Source: Chloroflexota bacterium (GTDB taxonomy: Bacteria > Chloroflexota > FW602-bin22 > JACPRP01). From it: a stretch of DNA of 40,202 nt. This document shows positions 1-6,880 of this stretch, piece by piece. Both the position numbers and the translations under genes were made by a program. How positions within the stretch are numbered: the stretch's first letter is position 1; each line of letters begins with the position of its first letter. The notes beneath the pieces were generated by a model. That model was not told where the DNA came from and searched no databases. It saw nothing but the letters and a program-made list of their open reading frames with translations. The stretch spans positions 1 through 40,202 of the forward strand of contig JACQUC010000220.1 in the NCBI GenBank assembly GCA_016210495.1. The letters run 5' to 3'.

Positions 1-2
1 CC

Positions 3-557
3 CTCGGGCTCCTCGCGCTCACGCTCCTCATCGGACCAGCCAACCTCCTGCTCCGCAGACGGACTCCCGTCTCGAGCTACCTGACCCGTGACGTGGGGAT
101 GTGGGCTGCCATCGTCAGCGTGGTCCACGTGATCGTCGGATTCCAGGTGCACGGCCCCCCGGCGCCCCTCGGCGCAAGGATGCTCCGCTACTTCTTCGCG
201 TCCGATGGCAGCCCGTTGACCGATAGTTTTGGCCTGGGAAACTGGACCGGGCTTGCCGCCACGGTGATCGTGGTGGGGTTGCTCGCTATTTCCAGCGACT
301 TCGCCCTGCGGAAGCTCAAGGCCGGGCCCTGGAAGTGGCTCCAGCGCCTGAACTACGCCTTGTTCGCGCTGGTCATCGCGCACGCGATCTGTTACGGTGC
401 ACTGTTGCGGGTCACATCCCCCTCCACGCTCCTGCTCGGCCTCAGCGTCATCGCGGTCTTCGTCGGACAGGCGGTGGGGGTCTGGCTGTGGCGACGGCGT
501 GCTCTTGCACAGCAGGCCGGTGAGCGTGAGCGGCAGTCGGCGGGCGCCACACTTTGA
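3..557 (+). CDS. Ferric-reductase-like transmembrane protein (5' end outside window)
   Basis: The reading frame is open from the first bases of the window, so the N-terminus is missing. What is visible is at least four hydrophobic segments. They include a Gly-Pro-rich helix followed by a basic loop and an 'RDVGMWAA' helix with a following His (VVHVIVG), and a later helix with His (LVIAHAICYG). These are the typical haem-ligand helices of the ferric reductase-like transmembrane domain (PF01794, relatives MsrQ/YedZ). By family knowledge it would bind haem b in the membrane and pass electrons. The C-terminus is a short basic tail ending in ERERQSAGATL. It lies just upstream of two more small membrane proteins on the same strand, probably one transcription unit. 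No partner reductase is visible. Confidence 0.7.
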   Translation, partial: LGLLALTLLIGPANLLLRRRTPVSSYLTRDVGMWAAIVSVVHVIVGFQVHGPPAPLGARMLRYFFASDGSPLTDSFGLGNWTGLAATVIVVGLLAISSDFALRKLKAGPWKWLQRLNYALFALVIAHAICYGALLRVTSPSTLLLGLSVIAVFVGQAVGVWLWRRRALAQQAGERERQSAGATL

Positions 558-685
558 TGGGACAAGAGGTCTTCCTCTTCGCAAGAATAGCCCTTTTCTT
601 CTTTACTCTGCCCTCCAAGGGTCATGTCTTGCAGACTGCAGCTACGTATCATACTTGACAACTACGCGTGACAGAGGAGACGCAC

Positions 686-928
686 ATGACAAAGGAAGAC
701 ACGAGCGCGGCTGACCCGGCTTCCGGCGACGACACCGGCCTGGGGCCCGGCCGTGAATACCCCGGCATGCCACGCTGGGTGAAGGTGTTTGGGATCATCG
801 CCATCGGCCTGGTCCTGCTGGTCGTCGTCGTGCTCCTGGCAACCACGGCCCTTGGTCTCCACACACCGCCCGGCGGCGGTCTAGGCGGTCACAAGCCACC
901 AATAGAACACGGCGTGCAAAAGCCGTGA
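686..928 (+). CDS. Small single-helix membrane protein, unknown function
   Basis: An 80-residue protein starting at ATG 686, chosen because AGAGGAGA lies 5-6 bases upstream; an in-frame GTG at 668 is the alternative. It has an acidic, Gly-rich N-terminal tail (residues 1-35), one strongly hydrophobic helix rich in Val and Leu (about 38-62) and a Gly/Pro/His-rich tail (GGGLGGHKPP). The architecture suggests a membrane-anchored accessory protein. I do not recognise a named family. Its stop overlaps the start of the next gene (GTGA), so the two are probably translationally coupled. Confidence 0.65.
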   Translation: MTKEDTSAADPASGDDTGLGPGREYPGMPRWVKVFGIIAIGLVLLVVVVLLATTALGLHTPPGGGLGGHKPPIEHGVQKP

Positions 929-1443
929 CCATGACACCCGGCCTCCGCAAGTTCGCGCTCACCGTGCATCTCATTTGCTCGGTCGGCTGGATCGGTGCCG
1001 TCTTTGCGTACCTGGCGCTCGGCGCTTCCGCCGTGAGCAGCCAGGATGGTCAGACAGTGCGTGCCGCCTGGATCGCGATGGAGTTGACCGGCTGGTTCGT
1101 CATCGTCCCGTTGGCCCTCGCCTCGCTGCTGACCGGGCTTGTTATGTCACTGGGCACCCCGTGGGGCTTGTTCCGGCACTATTGGGTCCTGATCACACTC
1201 GTGCTGACCATCCTTTCCACCATCGTCTTGCTGTTGCACATGCCGGACGTGAGCTCCCTGGCAGCCCTGGTGCGAGAGGCGGACGATACCGCCCCCGGCG
1301 GGCTTGGGGGCGATCTCATCCACGCCGGCGTCGGCCTGCTGGTGTTGCTGGTGATCACGGTGCTAAATGTGCACAAGCCGCGGGGTATGACCAGGTACGG
1401 GTGGCGCAAGCAGCACGAACAGCGTACGGGGTCGCAGCCGTAG
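925..1443 (+). CDS. Four-helix integral membrane protein (DUF2269-like)
   Basis: A 172-residue membrane protein beginning at GTG 925, or ATG 931 two codons later, overlapping the stop of the preceding gene. Four hydrophobic segments are visible: KFALTVHLICSVGWIGAV, ELTGWFVIVPLALASLLTGL, YWVLITLVLTILSTIVLLLH and GVGLLVLLVITVLNV. Conserved-looking features are the His in the first helix, the 'SLGTPWGLFRHYWV' loop and a His at the end of helix three. I recognise the pattern from uncharacterised membrane proteins of Actinobacteria and Chloroflexota. The DUF2269 label is a guess from helix layout. It follows a ferric-reductase-like gene and a one-helix protein and is probably co-transcribed with them. 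Confidence 0.65.
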   Translation: MTMTPGLRKFALTVHLICSVGWIGAVFAYLALGASAVSSQDGQTVRAAWIAMELTGWFVIVPLALASLLTGLVMSLGTPWGLFRHYWVLITLVLTILSTIVLLLHMPDVSSLAALVREADDTAPGGLGGDLIHAGVGLLVLLVITVLNVHKPRGMTRYGWRKQHEQRTGSQP

Positions 1444-1506
1444 ACGCAGCGACTTCGGCATTGGCAATCAGTCTCCCACCCCAGGCCAGTAATGGAACGG
1501 CAAATG

Positions 1507-2274
1507 CTATGCAAGAAGCCGGGCGGTGGTCTCGTCGGCCGGGAGCCAGAGGATGACGAAGAAGCGAGGGTCCGCCACCATCTCCGACGCAAACGCATGG
1601 AACTCTAACCGGCCGTCGGGGGTGTCGATCTGGTAACGAACGTAGTGCATCAACTCGCTGCCGATATCGGGAGAGGTTGTATTCCAGAGGTCTCGAAAAA
1701 GAGAGATGCGGAGCAGTCGCTGGAGCAACTGGCGATACCAGCGTTGCTCCGTGCGGTCTCGGTGCTGCGCTTTGAATCGCGCAATCTGCGCGCGTCCGGT
1801 CTGCGTCAGAACGTCCTCAGGGAGGTGACGCCGCGTGGCCCACCGAGGGTCGAAGGCCAACTCCAGGAGGTTTGGCTTCTCGTGATCCAGGCGGGCGATC
1901 TCGTCGGGCGGAAAGCCGAAAAGCGCCAGCATAGCTCGATTCCAACCTAAGAAACGCCACGTGAAGTCTGTTAAGTAGGCGGGGCCTTTCCAACCCTCCA
2001 GGAACGGTTTGATCCCCGCCAGCACGGTGGCTACCTCTTCATCAGTAGGCAGGTAGCCGGCCTGCATGAGTAGCACGCCCCGCTCATCACGTGCAAGGTG
2101 GAAGACGTCAGCGAGCCGATCCAAAGTGGATCGGCTGGGCACTACGCGACCCTGTTCGTAGCGACTAATGCGAGAAGGGCTGGCGTTCCACCCCAGCGCC
2201 GCGGAGAGCTCGATCTGGCCCAAGCCTCGTCGCAACCTGTGGGCTTTTATCATTCCCCCTATGGGAGACTGCAC
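1507..2274 (-). CDS. XRE-family regulator with MmyB-like ligand-binding domain
   Basis: A 255-residue transcription regulator. Residues 6-60 form an XRE helix-turn-helix (KAHRLRRGLGQIELSAALGW, then SRISRYEQGRVVPSRSTLDRLA). The rest is the MmyB-type ligand-binding region, recognised by PAYLTDFTWRFLGWNRAMLALFGF-like sequence (read in two pieces), RWATRRHLPED and the late block EFHAFASEMVADPRF. I chose GTG 2274 because AAGGA lies five bases upstream and the domain starts at once. The frame stays open to 2364, and ATG 2253 would cut into the helix-turn-helix. Relatives often bind fatty acids or small hydrophobic ligands and repress a neighbouring gene. It is divergent from a strong promoter at 2368-2396 with an inverted repeat, its probable operator. 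Confidence 0.85.
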   Translation of the reverse strand: MQSPIGGMIKAHRLRRGLGQIELSAALGWNASPSRISRYEQGRVVPSRSTLDRLADVFHLARDERGVLLMQAGYLPTDEEVATVLAGIKPFLEGWKGPAYLTDFTWRFLGWNRAMLALFGFPPDEIARLDHEKPNLLELAFDPRWATRRHLPEDVLTQTGRAQIARFKAQHRDRTEQRWYRQLLQRLLRISLFRDLWNTTSPDIGSELMHYVRYQIDTPDGRLEFHAFASEMVADPRFFVILWLPADETTARLLA

Positions 2275-2357
2275 CGTCGTCCTTACACTCGTTCGGTTTT
2301 CCTCCCAAGTATACCACGTCGGGAAAGACAGTACAACGGAGATATTGCAAGAAATAG

Positions 2358-2396
2358 AGTGCAACTATTGACACTTAGATATCGTTGCACTAGAAT
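2358..2396 (+). promoter_or_regulatory. Strong sigma-70-type promoter with 8-bp inverted-repeat operator
   Basis: TTGACA at 2368-2373 and TAGAAT at 2391-2396 are separated by exactly 17 bp. A perfect inverted repeat, AGTGCAAC (2358-2365) and GTTGCACT (2384-2391), sits just before the -35 and runs into the -10. A further TTGCA lies at 2345-2349. This layout suits repression by the divergent XRE regulator (inference). The first good gene downstream is the zinc-finger-like ORF at 2591. The 195 bases between hold no convincing gene. Confidence 0.7.
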
Positions 2397-2590
2397 GAAA
2401 GCATGCACACAGAACCTAGCCTCGTTAGGTGGTGGATTGATCTGTGTTGTCTTTGAACTGCTCAGACGACTTTGTCTGTAAACCTCGTGGGGCAGTGAAC
2501 ACAAAAGGTAAAGGCGAGATGGAGGCATGGATTGTAACTGGACAGAGAGTAGCCCCATTGCAGGCTGTTGTGAAAAAGGGGTGAACGAAG

Positions 2591-2812
2591 ATGCCTAGGT
2601 TTGTTTGTTGCGGGTTCACATTCGAGGGCGAACAGGCCTACATAGAGCACCGCCAGAAAATCCACGGCGATCAACCCGAAGTGAAGAACACGTGCTGTGG
2701 CATCAAGTTCTTCACGGATGAAGGATATGCCGAGCATCGGCAGTTGGTGCACGGCGAAAGTGCCCCTTCCCGCCGTCGCGGATTTCTAGCCCGGCTTCTG
2801 AGGCGATCTTGA
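2591..2812 (+). CDS. Tandem C2H2-like mini zinc-finger protein
   Basis: A 73-residue protein containing two copies of one module: CCGFTFEGEQAYIEHRQKIH and CCGIKFFTDEGYAEHRQLVH. Both follow Cys-Cys-X12-His-X4-His with an aromatic and a Tyr at fixed positions. This resembles classical C2H2 zinc-finger spacing except that the two cysteines are adjacent. The tail is basic (RRRGFLARLLRRS), which would suit nucleic-acid binding. The start is ATG 2591, preceded by AAGGGGTG about 8 bases upstream. Its TGA stop is followed in the same frame, three bases later, by the GTG of the cyclase gene, so the two are probably co-transcribed. Zinc binding is inferred from the pattern only. Confidence 0.7.
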   Translation: MPRFVCCGFTFEGEQAYIEHRQKIHGDQPEVKNTCCGIKFFTDEGYAEHRQLVHGESAPSRRRGFLARLLRRS

Positions 2813-2815
2813 GGC

Positions 2816-3544
2816 GTGAATAGAGAACAAACGAGCAGCAGCCTAATCTACTCGCGTCGCTGCAAGGTGTGCCGGACCCCAATCCGAGGCCTGAGCGCCT
2901 TGCCCCATCGACTGCGAGGCGTAGCGCCTTTCAAGAAGAACCCTCAGCTATGCAACCAATGAGGCACGGTGAAGTTTCCTGCCGTGGAGCAGGAGATCAC
3001 CGTGATGTTCGCCGACGTACGGAACTACACGGCACTCGCGGAACGAATGCCTTTGGCCGAACTGCGCCATTCGCTGAACGTCATGTTTTCCGCCGCGAGC
3101 GACATTCTTGTCAGGAACGATGCATTGGTGGATAAATTTATGGGAGACGCGGTCATGGCGCTCTTCAATGCACCCATCCCTAACCCGAAGCACCGCGAGA
3201 CAGCGATGCGCGCCGCGATCGGCCTTCTGGAAGCGGTCAAGGGGCTGAAGCTGCCTTTTGCAATAGGGATCGGCCTGAACACCGGAGTCGCCATCACCGG
3301 CAACGTGGGCGGCGGTGACGTGACCGACTACACCGCCATGGGGGATACCGTGAACGTGGCTGCGCGCCTGTCTGGCCTGGCCAGCGGCGGCGAAATCCTG
3401 GCTGGAGTGACCACCTGCGAGGGTCTGCTCGATGGTCTTCCGCGGCAGTACGGCCACGAAGTAGTGCGCCTTCAGGTGAAAGGGAAAGACGAGGCTGTGA
3501 TGGCTTATCGCATTTATCCGCTGGAGACCTCGGGGGCGAGTTGA
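2816..3544 (+). CDS. Class III nucleotide cyclase with N-terminal zinc ribbon, interrupted by in-frame TGA
   Basis: A class III adenylate/guanylate cyclase. From codon 52 (GTG 2969) the catalytic domain is complete. It has metal-binding Asp in FADVR (codon 67) and in KFMGD (codon 111), the adenine-selecting Lys before it, and YTAMGDTVNVAARL near the end. Upstream in the same frame, from GTG 2816, the sequence reads as the zinc ribbon usual in this family: RRCKVCRTPIRG, then KKNPQLCNQ. The next codon (49, bases 2960-2962) is TGA, where family members have the fourth Cys of a C-x2-C...C-x2-C site. The frame then continues without interruption. Options are a TGC/TGT-to-TGA nonsense mutation or sequencing error, selenocysteine insertion, or a short protein starting at GTG 2969. 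TGA is an ordinary stop for neighbouring genes. Confidence 0.7.
2975..2996 (+). other. Hairpin just after the in-frame TGA (bSECIS-like)
   Basis: TTTCCTGC (2975-2982) pairs with GCAGGAGA (2989-2996) around the six-base loop CGTGGA, an 8-bp stem with one G-U pair. The stem begins 12 bases and the loop 20 bases after the TGA at 2960-2962, and G is the second loop base. These distances fall within the loose published consensus for bacterial SECIS elements. A short hairpin in coding sequence can arise by chance, so this is suggestive only. Confidence 0.35.
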
Positions 3545-3587
3545 GGGTAGTGGCCGTTGCCCAGCAAGGTGGCAGTGAGATTCTGCT

Positions 3588-3680
3588 AAATAGACCGACA
3601 TAGCAGTTGCTACCTGCTGGTCTGGCAGGGCAGGTTTGAAACCTGCCCCTACGATTGACACTTCTTGTGTCGGACTATTT
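3588..3680. repeat. 93-bp palindromic MITE-like element, copy 1
   Basis: The ends are imperfect inverted repeats: AAATAGACCGACA (3588-3600) and TGTCGGACTATTT (3668-3680), 12 of 13 pairing. Inside is a perfect hairpin with arms GGGCAGGTTT (3628-3637) and AAACCTGCCC (3639-3648) followed by CTACG. The core ends in CCCCTACG, as does the element at 5822-5923. It occupies the gap between the cyclase and the small gene at 3724 and contains no gene. Confidence 0.55.
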
Positions 3681-3723
3681 GGTGGATACTGACCAAGCTG
3701 CGAAAGAAAGGAGGTGAAGTGAA

Positions 3724-3975
3724 ATGCTGTTCCTTGTTACGCAAACCCACACGCCGGAAAGCTGCCCCATCGACGCTGGGGGACGAGGGGTCTTGCACGA
3801 GAAGCCGGAGAACGTCTCGGGGCTGAGGGTCGTAAGCGCTTTTGCCGCCTACACCGAGCACGTCTTGTACTACCTCGTCGAGGCCAGCGACTACGATGCC
3901 ATCGAGAAGTTTCTGACGCCTGGTTTCAAGCGATGCCGCGCAACCATCACGCCGGTCAGCCAGTTTATGGGCTAA
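3724..3975 (+). CDS. Small conserved hypothetical protein (DUF3303-like ferredoxin fold)
   Basis: An 83-residue soluble protein with a near-ideal ribosome site (AGGAGGTGA) upstream of ATG 3724. The sequence starts MLFLVTQTHTPESCP and has a central YTEHVLYYLVEASDYDAIEKFLTP segment, ending ATITPVSQFMG. The pattern of strand, two helices and terminal strand, with the HVLYYLVEA strand, resembles small alpha/beta-barrel proteins such as DUF3303. No catalytic motif is evident. It stands alone between a palindromic element and a convergent methyltransferase gene. The 194 bases after its stop hold no gene I can support. Confidence 0.6.
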   Translation: MLFLVTQTHTPESCPIDAGGRGVLHEKPENVSGLRVVSAFAAYTEHVLYYLVEASDYDAIEKFLTPGFKRCRATITPVSQFMG

Positions 3976-4169
3976 GGCCGATTTCAATCAGTTGTTCGAG
4001 GCTCTTGTCGGCAGTCGGTAGTGGCCAGCAGCCTACTTCGCTTTTCTTGGCGGAGGATTAGGAGATGGCAGACCCGAATTACGGAAAAGCCGGGCCTTTG
4101 TCGGCGACTGTTGCGTGGCGCGCTAACGATTGTGAAAAGACCGCCTGAGGGTCTGCCTGCAGAACGCCC

Positions 4170-4826
4170 TTATGCCACGTTGAGAGAGGGGGTTCCCTTC
4201 AAGATTCTCCCAGCTCCGAGCAGTGCGGGAATGTCCTCTCTTACCTCGATTCCCGTTTGCCTGAGCAAAGCGACGAGGTCGGACTTGATGAAGCTCGAAT
4301 AGTATTGGGCTTCGTAAAGCTTCACGAAATGATAAGCCAGGAACCTGCCAACCTTGCCCCTGGGCAAACCATAATCGACGATCACTACCGTTCCCCTCGG
4401 GTTTGTCTCCCTTGCCATCTCTTTTAGCACCTTTTCTCTTATGCTCAAAGGCATATCGTGCAGGGCAAAGGAGATGCAAGTCACTTCAAAACTGCCATCC
4501 TCGAAGGGCAAATTTGTGGCATCCGCCAACTCAAACTTCACGTTTCCAAACTTGTTCTTCCTCTTGGCCACTCGTAGCATATCCTCGGAGAGATCCACGC
4601 CAACGACCTCATAGCCTCTTCGCGCAAACGCGAGGGCCTGCTCCCCTGTCCCAGTGGCGACATCCAGTATCCTGGAGCCTTTCGTCGGGTTTGCGAAATC
4701 CACCACCTGGTCTCTTAGCCTCGAGAGGAAGGGCATGGTTAGTATGTCATAGAAAGGGGCCAATATGCGCCACACCCTGATTGTGAGCGCGTAGTATTCC
4801 TTTTCTTCGTCGACAGTTTTCCCCAT
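4170..4826 (-). CDS. Class I SAM-dependent methyltransferase (UbiE/COQ5-like)
   Basis: A 218-residue Rossmann-fold methyltransferase. Motif I is ILDVATGTGEQALAFARRG (residues about 53-71), the acidic end of strand two is VGVDLS, motif II lies around FELADATNLPFEDGSF, and motif III is NPRGTVVIVDYGLPRG. The N-terminal WRILAPFYDILTMPFLSRLRD stretch is typical of UbiE/COQ5-type C-methyltransferases, but the real substrate cannot be read from sequence. The start is ATG 4826, eight bases after the stop of the upstream methyltransferase gene. It is the last gene of a leftward cluster with another methyltransferase, a DUF2933-like protein and a Rieske protein. Confidence 0.82.
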   Translation of the reverse strand: MGKTVDEEKEYYALTIRVWRILAPFYDILTMPFLSRLRDQVVDFANPTKGSRILDVATGTGEQALAFARRGYEVVGVDLSEDMLRVAKRKNKFGNVKFELADATNLPFEDGSFEVTCISFALHDMPLSIREKVLKEMARETNPRGTVVIVDYGLPRGKVGRFLAYHFVKLYEAQYYSSFIKSDLVALLRQTGIEVREDIPALLGAGRILKGTPSLNVA

Positions 4827-4834
4827 TGCTCTTC

Positions 4835-5539
4835 CTATGTGGGCTTTTTCCCTCTGTACAATGAGACGGTCCCGTACGGCATCGTGAAACGAGTCGCCTC
4901 CTCGACTTGTGCGAATCCAACCTCGCGGAGCATCTGGGGCAACATGCCTCTTACGTTATCTACTCCTTCCTCCAGCCTCGCAAGAATCAAACCAATAAGA
5001 AACGTAAGACCATGTTGCTTCCCCAGATCCGCCAGGTGGAATTCCCCACCTGGCCGAAGGACCCGAAGCACCTCGCTCATCGCCCTGTACTTGTTCTCTC
5101 TGGTGAGGTGATGGAACATCAGGCTGGAGAGAACGCGGTCGAACGAGCTGTCGGGATACGGCAACTGAAAAGCCATCCCCTGACCGAAGATGATATCCAC
5201 CCCGGCCTTAGCAGCCTTCGATCTGGCTGTTTGGAGGACTTGCGGGTCCGCGTCGAGACCGGCGACTTCTGCCTGGGGGTGCATTTCCTTGATGAGGATC
5301 GTGAGCGTGGCGGTGCCGCAGCCGAGGTCCAGCACCCGGTGGCCCTTCTCGATGCGGGCCCGCTTCACCATCTCGGTTTTGAAGATAGCCTCGCGGAATA
5401 GCCATCGTTGGGCGAAGTCGTACAGGGGGGTTAGCCAACGGTAACGGAGGGCAGGGATGCACTTGCCTATGTTCTTCCCTCGTCCTGGGTTTCGCCGCGC
5501 ATGACAATCAACCCTTCTTGCCCGCCGGTACCGGCACAT
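4835..5539 (-). CDS. Class I SAM-dependent methyltransferase
   Basis: A methyltransferase of about 234 residues. The recognisable domain begins at PALRYRWLTPLYDFAQRW, with SAM motif I VLDLGCGTATLTILI, the acidic residue in VAGLDADP, FGQGMAFQLPYPDSSFDRV, and LRPGGEFHLADLG. The start is uncertain. The only normal start codons that precede the domain in frame are ATG 5539 and GTG 5545, which overlap the end of the upstream gene by about 30 bases. An ATA at 5470 lies just before the conserved region, after GAGGGAAG, and could be a mutated or unusual start. The second methyltransferase follows after eight bases, so the pair is probably translated together. Confidence 0.78.
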   Translation of the reverse strand: MCRYRRARRVDCHARRNPGRGKNIGKCIPALRYRWLTPLYDFAQRWLFREAIFKTEMVKRARIEKGHRVLDLGCGTATLTILIKEMHPQAEVAGLDADPQVLQTARSKAAKAGVDIIFGQGMAFQLPYPDSSFDRVLSSLMFHHLTRENKYRAMSEVLRVLRPGGEFHLADLGKQHGLTFLIGLILARLEEGVDNVRGMLPQMLREVGFAQVEEATRFTMPYGTVSLYRGKKPT

Positions 5540-5792
5540 TGGCACTCACTGTGGGTTCCGATTGCTCGGTAGGTGCCTTGTCGTGGCATCCAGCGCGCTG
5601 ATCCCCGTGGCCCATTCCTCTCATCATAAACAGATGCAGTAGAGGACAGGCGAGCATTACGAGGAACAGCCCGACGGTGCCAACTGGGACGTCGAACACA
5701 AAGATGGCTGCCAGCAGAGCCATTGGGACCACGCAGCAGATAACCATCAGGAGCGCGTGGTTACCTTTGAGCAAGCGACTGACCTCGTTCAT
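5508..5792 (-). CDS. Small membrane protein, DUF2933-like
   Basis: A 94-residue protein with two hydrophobic helices, HALLMVICCVVPMALLAAIF and VGLFLVMLACPLLHLFMM, followed by MRGMGHGDQRAGCH and a Pro/Lys-rich tail. The paired Cys in helix one, CPLLHLFMM in helix two and the Gly/His/Met-rich stretch after it match the layout of DUF2933 proteins. Those often accompany metal-handling or c-type/Rieske electron-transfer genes, and the His/Met/Cys-rich segment would suit metal contact (inference). It starts at ATG 5792 with GAGGA upstream. Its 3' end overlaps the methyltransferase start. Confidence 0.65.
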   Translation of the reverse strand: MNEVSRLLKGNHALLMVICCVVPMALLAAIFVFDVPVGTVGLFLVMLACPLLHLFMMRGMGHGDQRAGCHDKAPTEQSEPTVSANVPVPAGKKG

Positions 5793-5821
5793 TAGTCCTC
5801 CTCACTTCTTGGTTCTATCGA

Positions 5822-5923
5822 TTAGCTAGTTCGCGATGCGAATGGGATAACGGGCCGCGCCCCAGCCCAGGGCGAGGAAACCTCGCCCCTACGCTGTTCT
5901 ATTTCGCACCAAAAACTAGCTAA
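5822..5923. repeat. 102-bp palindromic MITE-like element, copy 2
   Basis: Perfect 10-bp inverted repeats TTAGCTAGTT (5822-5831) and AACTAGCTAA (5914-5923) bound the element. A hairpin GGGCGAGG (5870-5877), AAA loop, CCTCGCCC (5881-5888) is followed by CTACG. The CCCCTACG boundary matches the element at 3588-3680, although the outer repeats differ. The right repeat overlaps the stop codon of the Rieske gene (TAG, 5916-5918), so the element may supply that stop. It may also act as a transcription terminator. Confidence 0.5.
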
Positions 5924-6440
5924 CGCGTTCGAGATTGGCGTTGAGGTTGTACATCTTCCCGATGTAGAGCTTGCCGTTCTCCAACTTGGTCTCGTAGCGG
6001 TCCAGAGGCCGCGGTGGTGGACCTCCGATGACCCTACCTTCTATGTCGAATATCCCGTCGTGGCACGGACAGAAGAAACGATTCTTGTCCGCCTGCCACG
6101 AATAGGCGCACCCCAGATGAGTACATCTTGGGTCGTAGGCGATGAACTGCTGCCCATCTTTGGTCAGAATCCAGGCCGCCTTCTTGACCGTTTCTTCTAC
6201 CCATCCGTCGCGCCTAACCAACGTGTATTCGGCCTTCTGAGGAATGCCGCGCGAGAAGTTGCCCACCGGCTCCAGCTCCACCCAGTCTGCCTGGGCTTTT
6301 CGCAGCGCCGGCGAGACGGCGTACCCCAGCAACGGAACGCCAAGGGCTGCTCCAATCAAAGCCGCGATGGCGCCAATTCCGAAGCGGAGGAAGTTTCGCC
6401 TGGATACCGTCCTGGCGTTTTCACTGCTCTGCTGATGCAC
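5916..6440 (-). CDS. Rieske [2Fe-2S] protein with Tat signal
   Basis: A 174-residue Rieske iron-sulfur protein. The N-terminus carries a twin-arginine signal (SRRNFLRF, residues 13-20) and a hydrophobic anchor (about 21-45), so it is exported folded and held on the outer face of the membrane. Both cluster-binding boxes are intact: CTHLGC (106-111) and CPCHDG (124-129), with the GPPPRPL loop after them. It resembles the iron-sulfur subunit of quinol-cytochrome c/plastocyanin reductases. No cytochrome b gene is visible here, so its partner must be elsewhere. It is read leftward with a DUF2933-like protein downstream. Its last codon lies inside a palindromic element. Confidence 0.9.
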   Translation of the reverse strand: MHQQSSENARTVSRRNFLRFGIGAIAALIGAALGVPLLGYAVSPALRKAQADWVELEPVGNFSRGIPQKAEYTLVRRDGWVEETVKKAAWILTKDGQQFIAYDPRCTHLGCAYSWQADKNRFFCPCHDGIFDIEGRVIGGPPPRPLDRYETKLENGKLYIGKMYNLNANLERVS

Positions 6441-6556
6441 GGATTACCACCTCCTGTCGCTTCAGTTTCCGAAGTCTATCCGTCCCGCCAGATAAGGTTA
6501 CCATCTGGAGCTTAAAGCAAACTGAATCGAGGCTGAGACATTGCCGGTGAACACCC

Positions 6557-6793
6557 CTAGCAGTAGTTGCCAGGCGTTCGTCGTATTTCCTCTTCGTCGT
6601 CGCTAACGGTGGAGAATGACAGGTAAGCATCAAACGATTGCACGCTAGTGCGTAGGGAAGCTTCTCGGAGGAACTGTTCCGCGTGCTCGCGCGAGCAAGC
6701 CAGCACCTCATTTCGGTCTGCCCAAGCCCTCATAATGGGAATGCCGCAAACGGGACAGTAGCGTTTGACGTTAGTAGCGATTTCTGTGGCCAA
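6557..6793 (-). CDS. Small zinc-ribbon protein, unknown function
   Basis: A 78-residue protein with CPVCGIPIMRAW near the N-terminus (Cys 13 and 16), followed by VLACSREHAEQFLREASLR. The Cys-x2-Cys plus Cys/His arrangement with a short spacing resembles TRASH/YHS-type metal sites found in small metal-trafficking proteins. The C-terminal half is acidic (SDDEEE). It lies between the TauE/SafE exporter gene and the Rieske gene, all read leftward. The function is not known to me. The in-frame start ATG 6793 precedes the cysteine motif by 12 residues and no better start exists. Confidence 0.6.
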   Translation of the reverse strand: MATEIATNVKRYCPVCGIPIMRAWADRNEVLACSREHAEQFLREASLRTSVQSFDAYLSFSTVSDDEEEIRRTPGNYC

Positions 6794-6880
6794 TGTTCCA
6801 GTCTCCTTTGCACGATAGAGAGTTTGGTCGACCGGTATAACCCGTTTGGTCGTGACGTCCAGGGTAATGGGGCGAATGCG

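Noticed and set aside
975..1556. 193-codon ORF on the plus strand
   Set aside because: It is a shifted-frame shadow of the membrane protein gene at 925-1443, with Arg/Pro-rich unlikely composition.
2948..3661. 237-codon antisense ORF
   Set aside because: It lies opposite the cyclase gene, which has unmistakable motifs. The antisense frame shows none.
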